From positions 1-5,217 of the forward strand of contig CANGMU010000175.1 of NCBI GenBank assembly GCA_947454665.1: a DNA stretch of 5,217 nt. The letters run 5' to 3'. The position numbers and the translations under genes were made by a program. This DNA comes from Pseudomonadota bacterium. GTDB taxonomy: Bacteria > Pseudomonadota > Gammaproteobacteria > Steroidobacterales > Steroidobacteraceae. Numbering within the stretch: position 1 is the stretch's first letter; every line of letters begins with the position of its first letter. Positions 5,083-5,217 of the stretch are shown piece by piece. The notes beneath the pieces were generated by a model. That model was not told the origin of the DNA and ran no database searches. It saw only the letters and a program-made list of their open reading frames with translations.

Positions 5083-5217
5083 TCAGCGCGTCTTCCCGTC
5101 CAGCCAGCCATCAAGGCGGGCGCGCAGCCGGGCGAGCGCCTGGCCATGCAGCTGGCTGATGCGTGATTCGGTGACGTTCAGGACCGCACCGATTTCCTTC
5201 AGGTTGAGCTCGTCGTC
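5083..5217 (-). CDS. fliA: Flagellar sigma factor FliA (sigma-28), C-terminal fragment
   Basis: Only the last 44 codons are in the window; the rest lies beyond the right edge. The sequence DDELNLKEIGAVLNVTESRI followed by SQLHGQALARLRARL is the region 4.2 helix-turn-helix that recognises the -35 element, with the NLKEIG and ESR(I/V)SQLH wording typical of FliA. The reading stops at TGA 5085-5083 after GKTR. FliA directs RNA polymerase to late flagellar genes such as flagellin and chemotaxis genes, and is normally held inactive by FlgM until the hook is complete. It lies at the start of the visible operon, directly before motC. The assignment rests on a short but highly characteristic segment and on the neighbouring stator genes. 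Confidence 0.9.
   Translation of the reverse strand, partial: DDELNLKEIGAVLNVTESRISQLHGQALARLRARLDGWLDGKTR

Noticed and set aside
5082..5147. N-terminal extension of motC from an upstream ATG at 5147
   Set aside because: It would overlap fliA by 65 bases in another frame and adds residues with no MotA similarity; the ATG at 5081 begins the first membrane helix as in homologues.

Overview
The window is high-GC bacterial DNA in which every recognisable gene lies on the minus strand, so biological order runs from the right end to the left. The flagellar genes (a FliA-type sigma factor, MotC/MotD-type stator subunits, a DUF2802 protein), a sigma-54-type promoter and the form of the tRNA suggest a flagellated gammaproteobacterium. 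The Xanthomonadales or a related order is a guess, not shown by the sequence.

Right part (5217 down to about 2631) is a tightly packed flagellar operon. It holds the C-terminal end of fliA, then motC one base after the fliA stop, motD 18 bases later, and an HDOD-domain protein whose ATG directly abuts the motD stop. Coupling this tight implies co-expression of the flagellar sigma factor, a stator complex and a signalling or scaffold protein. The cheY-cheZ-cheA-cheB genes that often separate fliA from motC, and the parA and cheW genes that often follow motD, are absent here.

Middle part (about 2630 to 1163) begins with a well-formed -24/-12 (RpoN) promoter right after the first HDOD stop codon. 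It precedes a small membrane-anchored coiled-coil DUF2802 protein, the family that includes the polar flagellum factor FipA. After a 43-base AT-rich gap with an imperfect dyad comes a second HDOD protein, clearly paralogous to the first. The HDOD - DUF2802 - HDOD arrangement is the most interesting part of the core genome here. Both HDOD proteins have lost the Asp of the HD motif.

Left part (1166 to 1) holds an elongator tRNA-Met(CAT) gene with its own promoter, whose -35 hexamer overlaps the stop codon of the second HDOD gene. Some 200 bases beyond the tRNA 3' end is a P4-type tyrosine integrase that runs off the left edge. This is the classic layout of a genomic island inserted at a tRNA 3' end, so the island is expected to extend beyond base 1. 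The 200-base gap contains helically phased short repeats, an inverted repeat and hairpins that could be recombination or control sites. The likely boundary between core genome and island is therefore the tRNA 3' end at about 1044-1066.
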